From: Saprospiraceae bacterium
GTDB lineage: Bacteria > Bacteroidota > Bacteroidia > Chitinophagales > Saprospiraceae
Assembly: GCA_020629035.1 (NCBI GenBank)
Contig: JAHDEC010000018.1
Coordinates: forward strand, 1-64,000
DNA: 64,000 nt
Reading direction: 5' to 3'
Made by a program: the position numbers and the translations under genes. This document shows positions 1-9,068 of the stretch, piece after piece (the stretch's first letter is position 1; each line of letters begins with the position of its first letter). The notes below the pieces were generated by a model. It searched no databases, was not told the DNA's origin, and saw only the letters and a list, made by a program, of their open reading frames with translations.

Positions 1-586
1 TAATTATCAAAATAATCTAATTTAATAATGGTCAACTCTATTCAGGGAAGTTCAGTTAGATCTAAAACTGAGTTTTTAAAACTTATATAGCTCATTAAAT
101 TCATTTTTTCAAGCCTTTCTTTTTATTCTTTTTCTTAAAGACTATCATTCTCTTTTGATAATCTATTTAGTCCTGTCAAATTACAAAAACAGCTTTAAAT
201 AGCTTTCGAAGTTTCCTACAATTTAGCCCGTTTTGGGTCGCTTTTTTTCATTGATTTTCTGATTTCAGAGGTACTAATAGTGAGGTGTAAACCTTAGGTT
301 AGATTATATATTAAAATATAAAAAATTCACTATATTTTATTGTGTTTTTTTAGCGAAAATACACATAAGCACACGGATATATTTGTCGTAAAATGCCTAA
401 TATCAGTTTAAAACAAATATGATATTATACATTGTGTAATTCTATTAAATAAACATATTTATACATTAAATAAATTTCATTTAAGACATAACTCACTGTA
501 TATCAACTATATATAAAATCTAAAATGATTACTACTTAAATTAGCTTAAATACCAATATTTATATATTTCCTTATCTAATATATAA
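1..586. other. AT-rich non-coding left edge
   Basis: No open reading frame of convincing length or composition lies here on either strand. The stretch is very AT-rich with many short stop-containing frames. One match to the Bacteroidota -7 promoter consensus (TATATTTG, 378-385, plus strand) is seen with no gene behind it, so it is probably chance. The only supported element is the terminator that begins just after this stretch and serves the minus-strand gene at 641-3775. Confidence 0.6.
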
Positions 587-618
587 AAAGGGCAGCTGAA
601 ACTAATCAGCTACCCTTT
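587..618 (-). terminator. Rho-independent terminator of the T9SS surface-protein gene
   Basis: On the minus strand the arms AAAGGG/CCCTTT and AGCTGA/TCAGCT form a hairpin of about 12 pairs with one mismatch and a loop of AT-rich sequence. It is followed by a T-tract (CTTTTTATAT). It lies about 20 bases past the stop codon at 641, the usual place for an intrinsic terminator. Confidence 0.85.
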
Positions 619-640
619 CTTTAAGTAAACCTTTACTTTT

Positions 641-3600
641 TTATTGCTTTACGATCTTTTTGACGAGTTGTTTGTCTCCCATTTTAACGCTCATGAAATA
701 GATTCCAGGAGTTAAATGTGCAATGTCTATTTGTTGCTTTTGATTAGCTTCAATAATGATATCTGAAATCACAATAGAACCTTTTTCGTCCAAAATAATT
801 CCTTTCCATTGTGCTGAATCATCAGCACTATTTAAAAGAATATTACAAGTAGATCTTGTTGGGTTTGGTGTTATTTCTAAATGATTATTGGTTATAGTCT
901 TTATCAGTTTTATTACTTGAATATTACTGTATGACATTTCCCCATTATTATCGATCTGTTTAATTCTGTAATAGATGTCCTCATTAAGAGTTACATCAGC
1001 GTCTGTAAATTGATAGTTGTCATCATTCGTTGCATTCATTGTACCAACGATCCCAAAATCAATTCCATTTGAAGATCTTTCAATTTCGAAAAGATTAACA
1101 GATGAAATATCTGCTACGGCCCAATTTAATCTAACGTTTTGTTCTACCTGCTCTAAAGAGAAGCCTAACCAACTTGCTGGTAAAACACCTGGAACTAGAC
1201 CTGCATTAATATTTGCTGTATGTTGGCCACATATGGTTCCGAACTGTTGGGTTGTATTTTGTCCATTGCTATTATCTACCATGCTTGAGGATCCTTCCTC
1301 TCCAGCGTATGGAAGCGTAAAGGCAAATCCGGCAGGCGGTGTAAATTCTACGTGATGTAATTGCATTCCTAAACCTGCAATTCTATATGATCCATCATTA
1401 TCTGTATACGTTTCTTGTACCAGATGATTCGATTCATCGTACACTCTAATTCTTACATCTGCTACACCTTGTTCTGTACTTTCCATATTTCCATTACCGT
1501 TTTGGTCAAACCAAACACGGTCACCAAGCGTTGCTTCGATTAAGAAACCAGCTCCAATATCACATTTATCTGTTCCGCTAGTAATGCTAAATACATCTGT
1601 AGTACCAGGACCGTTAGCTCCCGTAAAGTCACTATCCACATTGTCATTATCTCCCACATCAGCAAGTGTTAGTGCTAATCCGTTTAAATCTGAGACAATT
1701 TTTAAGTAATAATCACCTGGCGGTACACATGCATTCCAATATCCATAAGTTCCAAAATCAGGATGAGTAGAAGTTGTTTGCGTACCAAACAATTCGAATT
1801 CACCCGTTTGGTGATGAGCTCTCCATATTTCAATAACTACTCCATTAATTCCTGTTTCGTTGTTATCACAGATATTGTTTTCATTTTTATCGAAGAACAC
1901 TTTTTTCCCAATATTGGAACAAACAAAAAATCCAGCATCCAAATAATTCTTTACTTCACAGCCTGTGATAGTAAGGGTTGCTGATGTTCCAGGTCCATTA
2001 CTTCCATCTAAATCACTATCTGTTTCTTCATCTCCTTGGTTCGGAACTGTGCTTTCGAAGTCTGCTGAAGGTGGAGACCAATGTAAATAATAGGTTCCTT
2101 CTGGTACTTCCACAAATTCATAAAATCCATTTTCATCTGTTATTGTTTGATCACTGATCACATTAGATGCGGTAAATAAGGTTACTTCTACATTTGCTAA
2201 TCCAGTCTCATCAGGTCCCTGAACGCCATTTCCATTTGCATCTACCCAAACAAAGTCACCAATAACGCCACAATCGCCACAATCATCTAATTTCTTTGCT
2301 TCAGCAGTAGTTTCACATCCATTTATATCCGTTACTGTGACTGAATAGTCACCATTATCAACACCGACTAAATCTTCTGTATTGGCTGTAAAACCATCGG
2401 GACCTTCCCATGCATAACTATATGGAGGTGTACCCATTGAAATATTGATGTTGATGTTTAAAAATCTATTCATCACACAATCAACATTGACAGAAAAAAC
2501 ATTCGGATTACCTGCATCTTCTAATACTACCGTTTCCGCATCAGTACAATTATTACAATCCTTAACCATTACAGTATAGCTGCCAGCTGGGAGATTAGTA
2601 AAATCAGGTGATGCTTGATAGTTAGCTCCACCATCTACACTATATTCTATATTACATGATTCAGTATCTATCTCCTCACCAATAGCTATGCTGATTGATC
2701 CTCCATTGAGTCCATCACAAGTTGGTGCAGAAGCATCAACCGAAGAAATCATAACATTTGGTGTCTCGTTAACGGTATAATTACAAACATCCTCACATCC
2801 ACCAGCATCAATGACTGTTACCATGTAAATACCTGCACCTAAGTTAGTAGCGCTATTTGTAGTTAACGAATTATCATGTGACCATGCATATGAGTATGGA
2901 GGATTTCCGTTTGAAGGATTTACTGTAATCGAACCAGTGTTTGATCCAGTACAACCAGAATCTGTTACATCAGCATCACAGAAACTGCTTCCATCGCAAC
3001 AATTATCAAGGGTTACCGTCGCTGAGCCAGAGCAGCCTACCCTATCCGTAACAGTAACATTATAGGTTCCTTGAGGTACATCTACTAAATTCTCCGTTGT
3101 ATAGCTCGCACCACCTGGACCTTCCCAATTATATTCGGTATCACCCTCTGTACCAGAGGTTAACATCAAGGTTATGTCAATATTTCCACCTGTTCCACAT
3201 TCTGGAATAAGCATCATTTCGAGTACAGGCGTATTTACTAGTTGAGGAGCTTCAGATTTAAAGCAGCCATCACCATCCAATACAATAACTAAATAATCAG
3301 CTTCAGGGAGATTATCAAAAATACCTTCAGACTGAAACGTAAAACCACCATCAATACTGTAAGACAAATTTTGACTTTCTGGTGTATTGTTCTTTGGTTT
3401 TCCTGTTATTTCTAAACGTCCATTATCATTTTGACAAGACGGATTAAATTCTAATAATTCTTCGACTTCAACATCGGGTGGTGAAGTAATAGTAAAACTA
3501 CAAGTTGTTGTATCACCATTAGCATCTGTGATAGTAACCGTATAATCACCAGCAGCTAATCCCATTGCAGAATCTAGATTTAGCATATCGTTATGAGACC

Positions 3601-3775
3601 ACATAAAATTATATGGAGATGCCCCGCCTGTTGGTTGGGTTACAGCTATGCCTGCAGGAACATTGGAACAGGTGTTATTTACTTGAGTTTGATTACAATC
3701 TATTTGGGCTTGTAGATTAAAACCCAACATAAGCGCACAGATGATTGTGCATAAAAGCGACTTAGAACAATACAT
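641..3775 (-). CDS. T9SS-secreted modular surface protein with SprB-like and SdrD-type domains
   Basis: This 1044-residue protein is a modular cell-surface or secreted protein. It opens with a signal peptide (about residues 1-24, ending LQAQ). Several SprB-like modules follow (roughly 30-500), recognised by recurring motifs such as PPYSYAW and YTVTITD. Then come three SdrD_B-type modules (about 500-870) carrying GDFVWVDANGNG, GKKVFFDKNENN and GDRVWFDQNGNG. The last 75 or so residues, with ITPNPT and a final KKIVKQ, match a type A T9SS sorting domain. Proteins of this build are exported across the outer membrane and are often adhesins; the ligand is unknown. The gene is monocistronic, with a -7 box upstream and a terminator downstream. 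Repeats of this kind make orthology hard to assign. Confidence 0.88.
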   Translation of the reverse strand: MYCSKSLLCTIICALMLGFNLQAQIDCNQTQVNNTCSNVPAGIAVTQPTGGASPYNFMWSHNDMLNLDSAMGLAAGDYTVTITDANGDTTTCSFTITSPPDVEVEELLEFNPSCQNDNGRLEITGKPKNNTPESQNLSYSIDGGFTFQSEGIFDNLPEADYLVIVLDGDGCFKSEAPQLVNTPVLEMMLIPECGTGGNIDITLMLTSGTEGDTEYNWEGPGGASYTTENLVDVPQGTYNVTVTDRVGCSGSATVTLDNCCDGSSFCDADVTDSGCTGSNTGSITVNPSNGNPPYSYAWSHDNSLTTNSATNLGAGIYMVTVIDAGGCEDVCNYTVNETPNVMISSVDASAPTCDGLNGGSISIAIGEEIDTESCNIEYSVDGGANYQASPDFTNLPAGSYTVMVKDCNNCTDAETVVLEDAGNPNVFSVNVDCVMNRFLNININISMGTPPYSYAWEGPDGFTANTEDLVGVDNGDYSVTVTDINGCETTAEAKKLDDCGDCGVIGDFVWVDANGNGVQGPDETGLANVEVTLFTASNVISDQTITDENGFYEFVEVPEGTYYLHWSPPSADFESTVPNQGDEETDSDLDGSNGPGTSATLTITGCEVKNYLDAGFFVCSNIGKKVFFDKNENNICDNNETGINGVVIEIWRAHHQTGEFELFGTQTTSTHPDFGTYGYWNACVPPGDYYLKIVSDLNGLALTLADVGDNDNVDSDFTGANGPGTTDVFSITSGTDKCDIGAGFLIEATLGDRVWFDQNGNGNMESTEQGVADVRIRVYDESNHLVQETYTDNDGSYRIAGLGMQLHHVEFTPPAGFAFTLPYAGEEGSSSMVDNSNGQNTTQQFGTICGQHTANINAGLVPGVLPASWLGFSLEQVEQNVRLNWAVADISSVNLFEIERSSNGIDFGIVGTMNATNDDNYQFTDADVTLNEDIYYRIKQIDNNGEMSYSNIQVIKLIKTITNNHLEITPNPTRSTCNILLNSADDSAQWKGIILDEKGSIVISDIIIEANQKQQIDIAHLTPGIYFMSVKMGDKQLVKKIVKQ

Positions 3776-3816
3776 AAAAAATTAATTTTAGCGTTTGTTC
3801 AGGCTGGTTCTAGGTG

Positions 3817-3824
3817 CAAATATA
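3817..3824 (-). promoter_or_regulatory. -7 promoter box for the T9SS surface-protein gene
   Basis: The minus strand reads TATATTTG followed by C, an exact match to the Bacteroidota sigma-ABfr -7 consensus TAnnTTTG. It sits about 42 bases before the start codon at 3775. I see no clear TTG at the -33 position, so strength is uncertain. Confidence 0.6.
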
Positions 3825-4099
3825 TGTAAAATAATTATATATATAAATTATTTTAATATAAAATAAAAGTGGACGGTTTATTCCAGCCACCTTCTTACTA
3901 CTTTTAGCTGAAGGTTTCAATAAGTACCAGCTCGCTATAATAATTTGGCTTTCCTAAACCATCCAGCTTCGAATGATTGGATTCTATTTTGTCTATAGGA
4001 AAAATGCTCCTTAAATTAAGGTTACACATTTTTGCGAGTGGATAAATTGCTTTGGTACTAGTGAATGTCTTGTGGGTCTAAAAGGTAAACAGCTTTAAA
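3825..4099. other. Non-coding gap between the surface-protein gene and the sigma/anti-sigma pair
   Basis: No gene is visible between the promoter of the surface-protein gene and the stop codon of the TPR protein at 4100. The only structure seen is a short hairpin at 3869-3890, listed separately. The rest is AT-rich without recognisable motifs. Confidence 0.5.
3869..3890 (-). terminator. Possible terminator downstream of the sigma/TPR operon
   Basis: On the minus strand GTGGCTGG and CCGTCCAC pair (7 of 8 positions, one G-T wobble) around a six-base loop. A T-rich run (TTTTATTTTAT) follows. It is about 210 bases past the stop of the TPR gene, further than usual, so the assignment to that operon is an inference. 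Confidence 0.4.
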
Positions 4100-4861
4100 C
4101 TATTTTATGTACTCTTTTAGCATCAGAGCCCGATTTCTAAAGGGTTGTTTAGGGTTTTTTGTAATGGCGTCAAAGTAAATTTTTGCATTTTCCATTTTAC
4201 CTTGGGAAAGGAAAGTATAAAATAGATACCACTCAGCGTTATTACGAATATTAAGGGCCATGGACTCTGTTAAATTGAAAAGCGTTTTTTCTGCTGGTTT
4301 GTAGTCCTTAAGTTTCATTTGGCAATTAGCTGCATATAACTGTAGGGTATCATTAGTCGGTTCGATATCTTGAAATAGCTTTAAAGCCTCTTGGTAATCT
4401 TCATTTACATAGTGTTTTAAAGCAAGTTTTAGATTTTCTTGTGATTCAATATTGCTTCCTCTGGCAAAGTCTACTGGAGGATAAGGAACGAAGTGCCTCT
4501 CTAAGTCGTTTGGTTTTTCATCTCCAGGTAAAATAAAGGGTAAGGAGGCACAAAAGACAATGGCTCCGATAGCTGCTATTTTTAGCAATCTTGGCCACAT
4601 ACTTTTTTGCTTGCCAGTGGATTCTATAGATGGTTGTAGATCTTTTTCTTTGCTTGGGCTTAGCTCAGTGCTACTCGACTGCTTTAATGCTTGAAGAAAA
4701 TTCTTATCTGCTTGATCTTTTAGTATATCTAGACTTACACCGGTTGCCATTAGGGTTTTTCGAAAACCTGCGTCATCTAACCGTTGGTTAAATAAAAGTT
4801 GCTCCTCGGCAGACAGCTTGTCTGATAAATATTGCTCTATAAGGTGATGATCGTTAGACAT
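4100..4861 (-). CDS. Anti-sigma-like single-span membrane protein with periplasmic TPR region
   Basis: This 253-residue protein probably holds the co-encoded ECF sigma factor at the inner membrane. Residues 1-40 contain IEQYLSDKLSAEEQ, the kind of N-terminal motif common in Bacteroidota anti-sigma and related membrane proteins. A single hydrophobic segment spans about 91-111. The remainder, about 145-250, looks like tetratricopeptide helices in the periplasm (ALKHYVNEDYQEALKLFQ). No zinc-binding anti-sigma signature is visible. Its start overlaps the stop of the sigma gene by eight bases (ATGTCTAA), so the two are translationally coupled. The anti-sigma role is inferred from pairing and topology. 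The periplasmic TPR part could sense a partner, perhaps the CHAT protein encoded divergently. Confidence 0.7.
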   Translation of the reverse strand: MSNDHHLIEQYLSDKLSAEEQLLFNQRLDDAGFRKTLMATGVSLDILKDQADKNFLQALKQSSSTELSPSKEKDLQPSIESTGKQKSMWPRLLKIAAIGAIVFCASLPFILPGDEKPNDLERHFVPYPPVDFARGSNIESQENLKLALKHYVNEDYQEALKLFQDIEPTNDTLQLYAANCQMKLKDYKPAEKTLFNLTESMALNIRNNAEWYLFYTFLSQGKMENAKIYFDAITKNPKQPFRNRALMLKEYIK

Positions 4862-5411
4862 TTATGCTTGCAATTATGGCTTGTAATTTTTTAAAACAAC
4901 GGGATTTAGTTGTTTTTGCAACATCCTTTGATGCAAAGTTATATTTCTTGGCAATTTCTTCCATAGATAATTGATCAATGTAAAATGATACGATGACATT
5001 TTTACATTTATCGCCAAGTTGTTCCAATCCCTTTTGTAATGTAAGGTATAGCGTTTCCTTATATTCCAAGTCTTCAATAGGTGTATGTCCTTGAGTCTCA
5101 AAAAGTAAACCAATGGTTGCTTTTTTTGAGTTGTATCGTTGATTTTTTCTTAGAAGATTATTTGCAACATTTAGACAGATGCCAGTAATATAGGTTTTAA
5201 GGTTGCCATTATCTACCACCTTATTTGCAAGGAGATTATCTCTGAAAATTATGATGGCATCATCGTAAATTGCCTCACAATCATCATGGTCTAAATTTTT
5301 ATGTTTACTTTTTAAAGTCGCAAGACAATAAGGCTTGAAAGAACGATACAGCTCAGTAAATGGAGCTAGATGATTTGAAAGCAGAGCATCACGTAAAGTC
5401 TTGATATCCAA
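4854..5411 (-). CDS. ECF-type RNA polymerase sigma factor
   Basis: At 185 residues this has the length of an extracytoplasmic-function sigma factor. Region 2 is at about residues 20-90 (HDDCEAIYDDAIIIF, then TYITGICLNVANNLLRK). Region 4 is at about 120-180, with QLSMEEIAKKYNFAS as the helix-turn-helix and KSRCFKKLQ as the recognition end. It heads a two-gene minus-strand operon with the TPR membrane protein, overlapping it by eight bases. Eighty bases separate it from the divergent secreted-protein and CHAT genes, so all four may answer to this sigma factor. No consensus -7 box was found in that gap, which would fit an ECF-specific promoter. The target promoters are unknown. Confidence 0.85.
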   Translation of the reverse strand: MDIKTLRDALLSNHLAPFTELYRSFKPYCLATLKSKHKNLDHDDCEAIYDDAIIIFRDNLLANKVVDNGNLKTYITGICLNVANNLLRKNQRYNSKKATIGLLFETQGHTPIEDLEYKETLYLTLQKGLEQLGDKCKNVIVSFYIDQLSMEEIAKKYNFASKDVAKTTKSRCFKKLQAIIASINV

Positions 5412-5491
5412 TGTGTGAAAATATTTGTTTAAATTAGTCAGATAATTTACATTTTGGGATTTATTTTATTTTTTACAACTTAACTTACACT

Positions 5492-6283
5492 ATGAGATTA
5501 TTCAGTTTAATATTAATTTTTTGCCTAGCATCCAGCATTACTCTAGCCCAATCAGTCCAAACTCATATTTCTGTCACTAGTTTTGGAGACACGAACTCAG
5601 ATGAAAATTGTTTTCCCAGTCATCAAGGATACTTTGAACTTCCAATTCAATTTTATGCACCGAAAGATATAACTTTTATAAGTTCTTTATATTCAGATGT
5701 ACCAGAAATTGTTTTTAAAGTTACAATGAACAATAATGTTCAATTTATCTCAATAGTTAATTTTGAAACTAATTGCGAACTTGTACAATATCAAGACCAT
5801 ACTGATCCATGCGATGAAGATTACAATTGTATGACAAATTTGATAATTAATGCCAAAGATTTATGTCAAGGTAAAGATGAAGAATTTGATGTTGATGAAT
5901 TTGAAATTTGCTTAGGAACAATAATCTTTGATGAGGAGCAAGCAGAGTATATTTTCCAGGAAATTGGCATGAATGACTCTTGGATAAGTTATTTAAATAC
6001 GTGTATTTCTGAAAATGAAAACGTAAGTTGCCTTTCAGAATCGATTAGTATTTGTTGTAATCCTTTTAACCCTGAAACTGACAATGATCCTCATGTAAAC
6101 CCAAATGAAATACTATCTAGTGATAATTACGAAATAACTATTTATGATATCACTGGAAAAAAAATGTTTGAGGGTATTGAGAAATCAAACTATAAAAACT
6201 TAAATTTACCAAGAGGGATCTATATTGTTCATAAAAAGAATTTAAATAATTCGAAATTATCAATTCAAAAAATATATTTGTAA
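5492..6283 (+). CDS. Secreted Cys-rich protein with a T9SS-like C-terminus
   Basis: I do not recognise the central domain of this 263-residue protein. Residues 1-20 form a signal peptide (ending SITLAQ). The middle has about a dozen cysteines and an acidic stretch (DEDYNC, KDEEFDVDEFE). The last 50 or so residues (ITIYDITGKKMFEG, then LPRGIYIVHKK) resemble a type A T9SS sorting domain, ending QKIYL rather than the more usual basic tail. It begins 80 bases from the divergent sigma gene. Its stop codon overlaps the probable true start of the CHAT gene, so the two are one transcription unit. A plausible but untested role is an extracellular partner or substrate of the CHAT protein. Confidence 0.6.
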   Translation: MRLFSLILIFCLASSITLAQSVQTHISVTSFGDTNSDENCFPSHQGYFELPIQFYAPKDITFISSLYSDVPEIVFKVTMNNNVQFISIVNFETNCELVQYQDHTDPCDEDYNCMTNLIINAKDLCQGKDEEFDVDEFEICLGTIIFDEEQAEYIFQEIGMNDSWISYLNTCISENENVSCLSESISICCNPFNPETDNDPHVNPNEILSSDNYEITIYDITGKKMFEGIEKSNYKNLNLPRGIYIVHKKNLNNSKLSIQKIYL

Positions 6284-6363
6284 TAGTTTTTTTAGTTTGT
6301 TTCTTTAAACCACTATTTACCACTTGCCAACAAAATATTTCAAAAGGAGAATATTATTTTAAT

Positions 6364-8931
6364 TTGTCAGAAACACATTTTGAAGAAAACTTTGATTCGT
6401 GTTTATATTATACGGTTCTGGCTGAAAAGGAATTTCAAAAGGAAACAAATCACGATGGTTGTCTTAAAGCAAAAAACGGTATATTATCATTGGTGCTTTA
6501 CAATAAAAACTACAAGGCAATTGATTCAATGGTATTGGAATTGGATAGCTATGTAACAAAATACTCTGACATTTTAAGTCCATGGATAAAAAGTGTGACA
6601 ACTAATAATCTAGCTTCAATATATTTAAAAAAGGGAAACTATAATAAAGCAGTAAAATTATTTGATTTTGATATTGACAACTTAAATATCCATCAAATAA
6701 ATGCTGGTTTACAGCTTGCAAAAACTTATGCAAAACTTGGGGATAGAGAAAAATCGCTCATTATTGTTGAAAAAATACTCAGTAAAAGAATAAAAGAGGA
6801 AAAATCTTTTTGGTTGTCTCTTGATTTAAAAATCTTTGGAGAAATTGAACAATTTTTTGGGAATTTTGAAGAGAGTAATGAAATATTTGAAAAAGCACTA
6901 GTCAATTTAGAGAAAGTGCCTCAATCAAATTTTGTAAAAAAACTAAGATCAAAGCTTGAATTGGAAATTCTAAATAATTTAGTTTATTTAAAAGAAAAAA
7001 ACAAAATTGAGAATTGGTTGATAAAAAATAATCAATTTTCCGTGCCTGACCGTGCAGCTGAATTAAAACTTTTAATGTGTAAAGCAAAATATTTTAATTT
7101 CACAAAAATGCAGGACTCCTTAGAATTATACATTGAAAAAATCGAGAATTATAATATTGAGGTTTCAAATGAGGAAAACAATTTGAAAGAAGATTTAATG
7201 TTTTTTGAATTTTCAAATTATTTGGCAGCATCTAATTATGAAAAAATTTTGTCTAACCTAAAGTCCAAAAAATTTGATCAATTTTCTGTGAATTTCAAAT
7301 TCAAAATTGTTGCATTATTAGCAAAAGATCAAAATTTAAACAAATCAGTAATTTCTCAAAGTGAATTATTACTAATTCTTGGAAAACTTCGGAAACAAAT
7401 CAATAAATATTCTTATTTGAAATTTTGGGCTCATAAAAACAAAGAAACAATTAATGATATAATTGAAGGTTTAACTATTGGATATACAAATTCTGCTCTA
7501 ATCCTTGCAGACGAAAACAAATCAAACATCCTTTTCGACGCCCTTATAAATGGCCAACATACCATAGAATCAGACATTCCAGACTCCATATTTTATAAAC
7601 GTACATCCTTAATTTCACAAATAACCTTTCAGAAAAAAGCTAAAGCTGAAACAGATTCCACAAATATCGAAGCCATAGAATATCACGAAAGCAACATATT
7701 CAATCTAGAACACAAACTAAAACTGCTAGAAGATAAATACTTCAAAGCTGATGAGTACTTCGCTTTCGACACCATGCATATAGAAGAGCTACAAAATAAC
7801 ATGGCTAAAGACGAATTGATCATAGAGCACTTTTGGGCTGACTCCCTACTCTATCATTTCTACATTAACTCAGATACGATTGAAGTGGAAGTACAAAATA
7901 ATGCCTACCTCATCGATTCGCTATGCACAAACTACACAGAACAAATTCAGCAACAAAAACCTGCGTTTAATCAAACCAGTAAAAGGATGTGCTCAGCACT
8001 GTTTTCAGCTAAATCTCCTTTCTGGAATAAGGACTATAAAAACATTACCATAATACCCGATGGACCACTCACAAAAATTGCATTCGAATCATTAATAGAC
8101 TCAACAAACCAGTTTCTAATACAATCTAAAAACATATCCTACCAGTACTCCCTAAAATCAAAATACATCCTTGAAAAAGAAAAAAGCCATGCCGTTAGAG
8201 ATATTTCAGCTTATGGCTACAGCGTAAACAATAAAGGACTAAATTTTAGCCGATCATGCAACTCTTTCGAAGAAGCAAGTCTCATCTGTGCTGAAACCGA
8301 AAAAAACAACATACTCGAGCTCTTCAACCAATCTAATCAAGATAAAACCATAAACAGCAAAGAAGAGTTTATTACTGCACTCAGCACAGAGCAAATTGTA
8401 CACGTTGCCACCCATGCATGCTCAGATCTTGAAGACCCCGATATGAATCGTCTTTTCTTTGACGACGGACCACTAACCAGTCTAGAACTAAGAGATGCAG
8501 CAGCAAATGCTGAACTCGTTTCTATAAGTGCCTGTCACTCTGGTAGCGGTAAACTCTACTTGGGTGAAGGAAGTATGTCGCTCTCAAAAGATATCTTGTC
8601 AACAGGAGTCAAATCGACCATGGTAGGTTTGTGGACAATCGACGATTGTTCATCATTACAACTAACAAATTCCATTTACGAATACATTAAACAAGGTAAC
8701 ACCAAAGACTTTGCAATATCACAAGCCAAAAGAGACTATCTAAACACCGCTCATCCAGATAAAATCCATCCTTACTATTGGAGCAGTTTAGTCCTCATTG
8801 GAAACACAGACGCGCTAAATATTGCACCTCAAACTGCATGGCTTTATTACATTGCTGGTATTGTACTACTGATCGGCTTAGGCCTCTTTGCCTTTGGCAA
8901 ATACCAAAAGCCTAACAAACCTGCCATTTAG
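6364..8931 (+). CDS. TPR-CHAT domain protein (caspase-like, membrane-anchored)
   Basis: The protein has TPR-like helices in the N-terminal two thirds and a C-terminal CHAT domain, a clan CD cysteine-protease fold. Counting from 6364, the predicted catalytic dyad is His684 (HVATHA) and Cys724 (SACHSG). A final hydrophobic helix (about 826-844) is followed by a basic tail. The first start codon in frame is TTG at 6364. The frame stays open back to 6250, and translation from an ATA at 6283 would add VFLVCFFKPLFTTCQQ, a convincing signal peptide; that ATA overlaps the stop codon of the upstream gene. The true product is therefore probably about 27 residues longer, with the CHAT domain in the periplasm. 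Family knowledge supports a peptidase; the substrate is unknown. It lies divergent to an ECF sigma/TPR pair. Confidence 0.82.
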   Translation: MSETHFEENFDSCLYYTVLAEKEFQKETNHDGCLKAKNGILSLVLYNKNYKAIDSMVLELDSYVTKYSDILSPWIKSVTTNNLASIYLKKGNYNKAVKLFDFDIDNLNIHQINAGLQLAKTYAKLGDREKSLIIVEKILSKRIKEEKSFWLSLDLKIFGEIEQFFGNFEESNEIFEKALVNLEKVPQSNFVKKLRSKLELEILNNLVYLKEKNKIENWLIKNNQFSVPDRAAELKLLMCKAKYFNFTKMQDSLELYIEKIENYNIEVSNEENNLKEDLMFFEFSNYLAASNYEKILSNLKSKKFDQFSVNFKFKIVALLAKDQNLNKSVISQSELLLILGKLRKQINKYSYLKFWAHKNKETINDIIEGLTIGYTNSALILADENKSNILFDALINGQHTIESDIPDSIFYKRTSLISQITFQKKAKAETDSTNIEAIEYHESNIFNLEHKLKLLEDKYFKADEYFAFDTMHIEELQNNMAKDELIIEHFWADSLLYHFYINSDTIEVEVQNNAYLIDSLCTNYTEQIQQQKPAFNQTSKRMCSALFSAKSPFWNKDYKNITIIPDGPLTKIAFESLIDSTNQFLIQSKNISYQYSLKSKYILEKEKSHAVRDISAYGYSVNNKGLNFSRSCNSFEEASLICAETEKNNILELFNQSNQDKTINSKEEFITALSTEQIVHVATHACSDLEDPDMNRLFFDDGPLTSLELRDAAANAELVSISACHSGSGKLYLGEGSMSLSKDILSTGVKSTMVGLWTIDDCSSLQLTNSIYEYIKQGNTKDFAISQAKRDYLNTAHPDKIHPYYWSSLVLIGNTDALNIAPQTAWLYYIAGIVLLIGLGLFAFGKYQKPNKPAI

Positions 8932-8948
8932 CTTTAAACTTTGATAGT

Positions 8949-8977
8949 AAAAAAGAATGGCCTCCATCTCTTTTTTT
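8949..8977 (+). terminator. Probable terminator of the CHAT operon
   Basis: ATGG and CCAT pair around a three-base loop. AAAAGA and TCTTTT extend the stem across one bulged C, and a run of T follows. It lies about 20 bases past the CHAT stop codon. Confidence 0.5.
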
Positions 8978-9068
8978 AGTTAAAAAAAAACCTTAACTTA
9001 ACTGCGCATATTTCCTATAGGTATAGCTCAACACACTTGTAATTTTAAAACTCATTAAAACCACACTA

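Noticed and set aside
378-385. TATATTTG on the plus strand as a promoter
   Set aside because: No gene follows it before the convergent terminator at 587; AT-rich sequence gives such matches by chance.
1017-1355. Plus-strand frame within the T9SS surface-protein gene
   Set aside because: It is antisense to a well-supported gene with signal peptide, domains and terminator.
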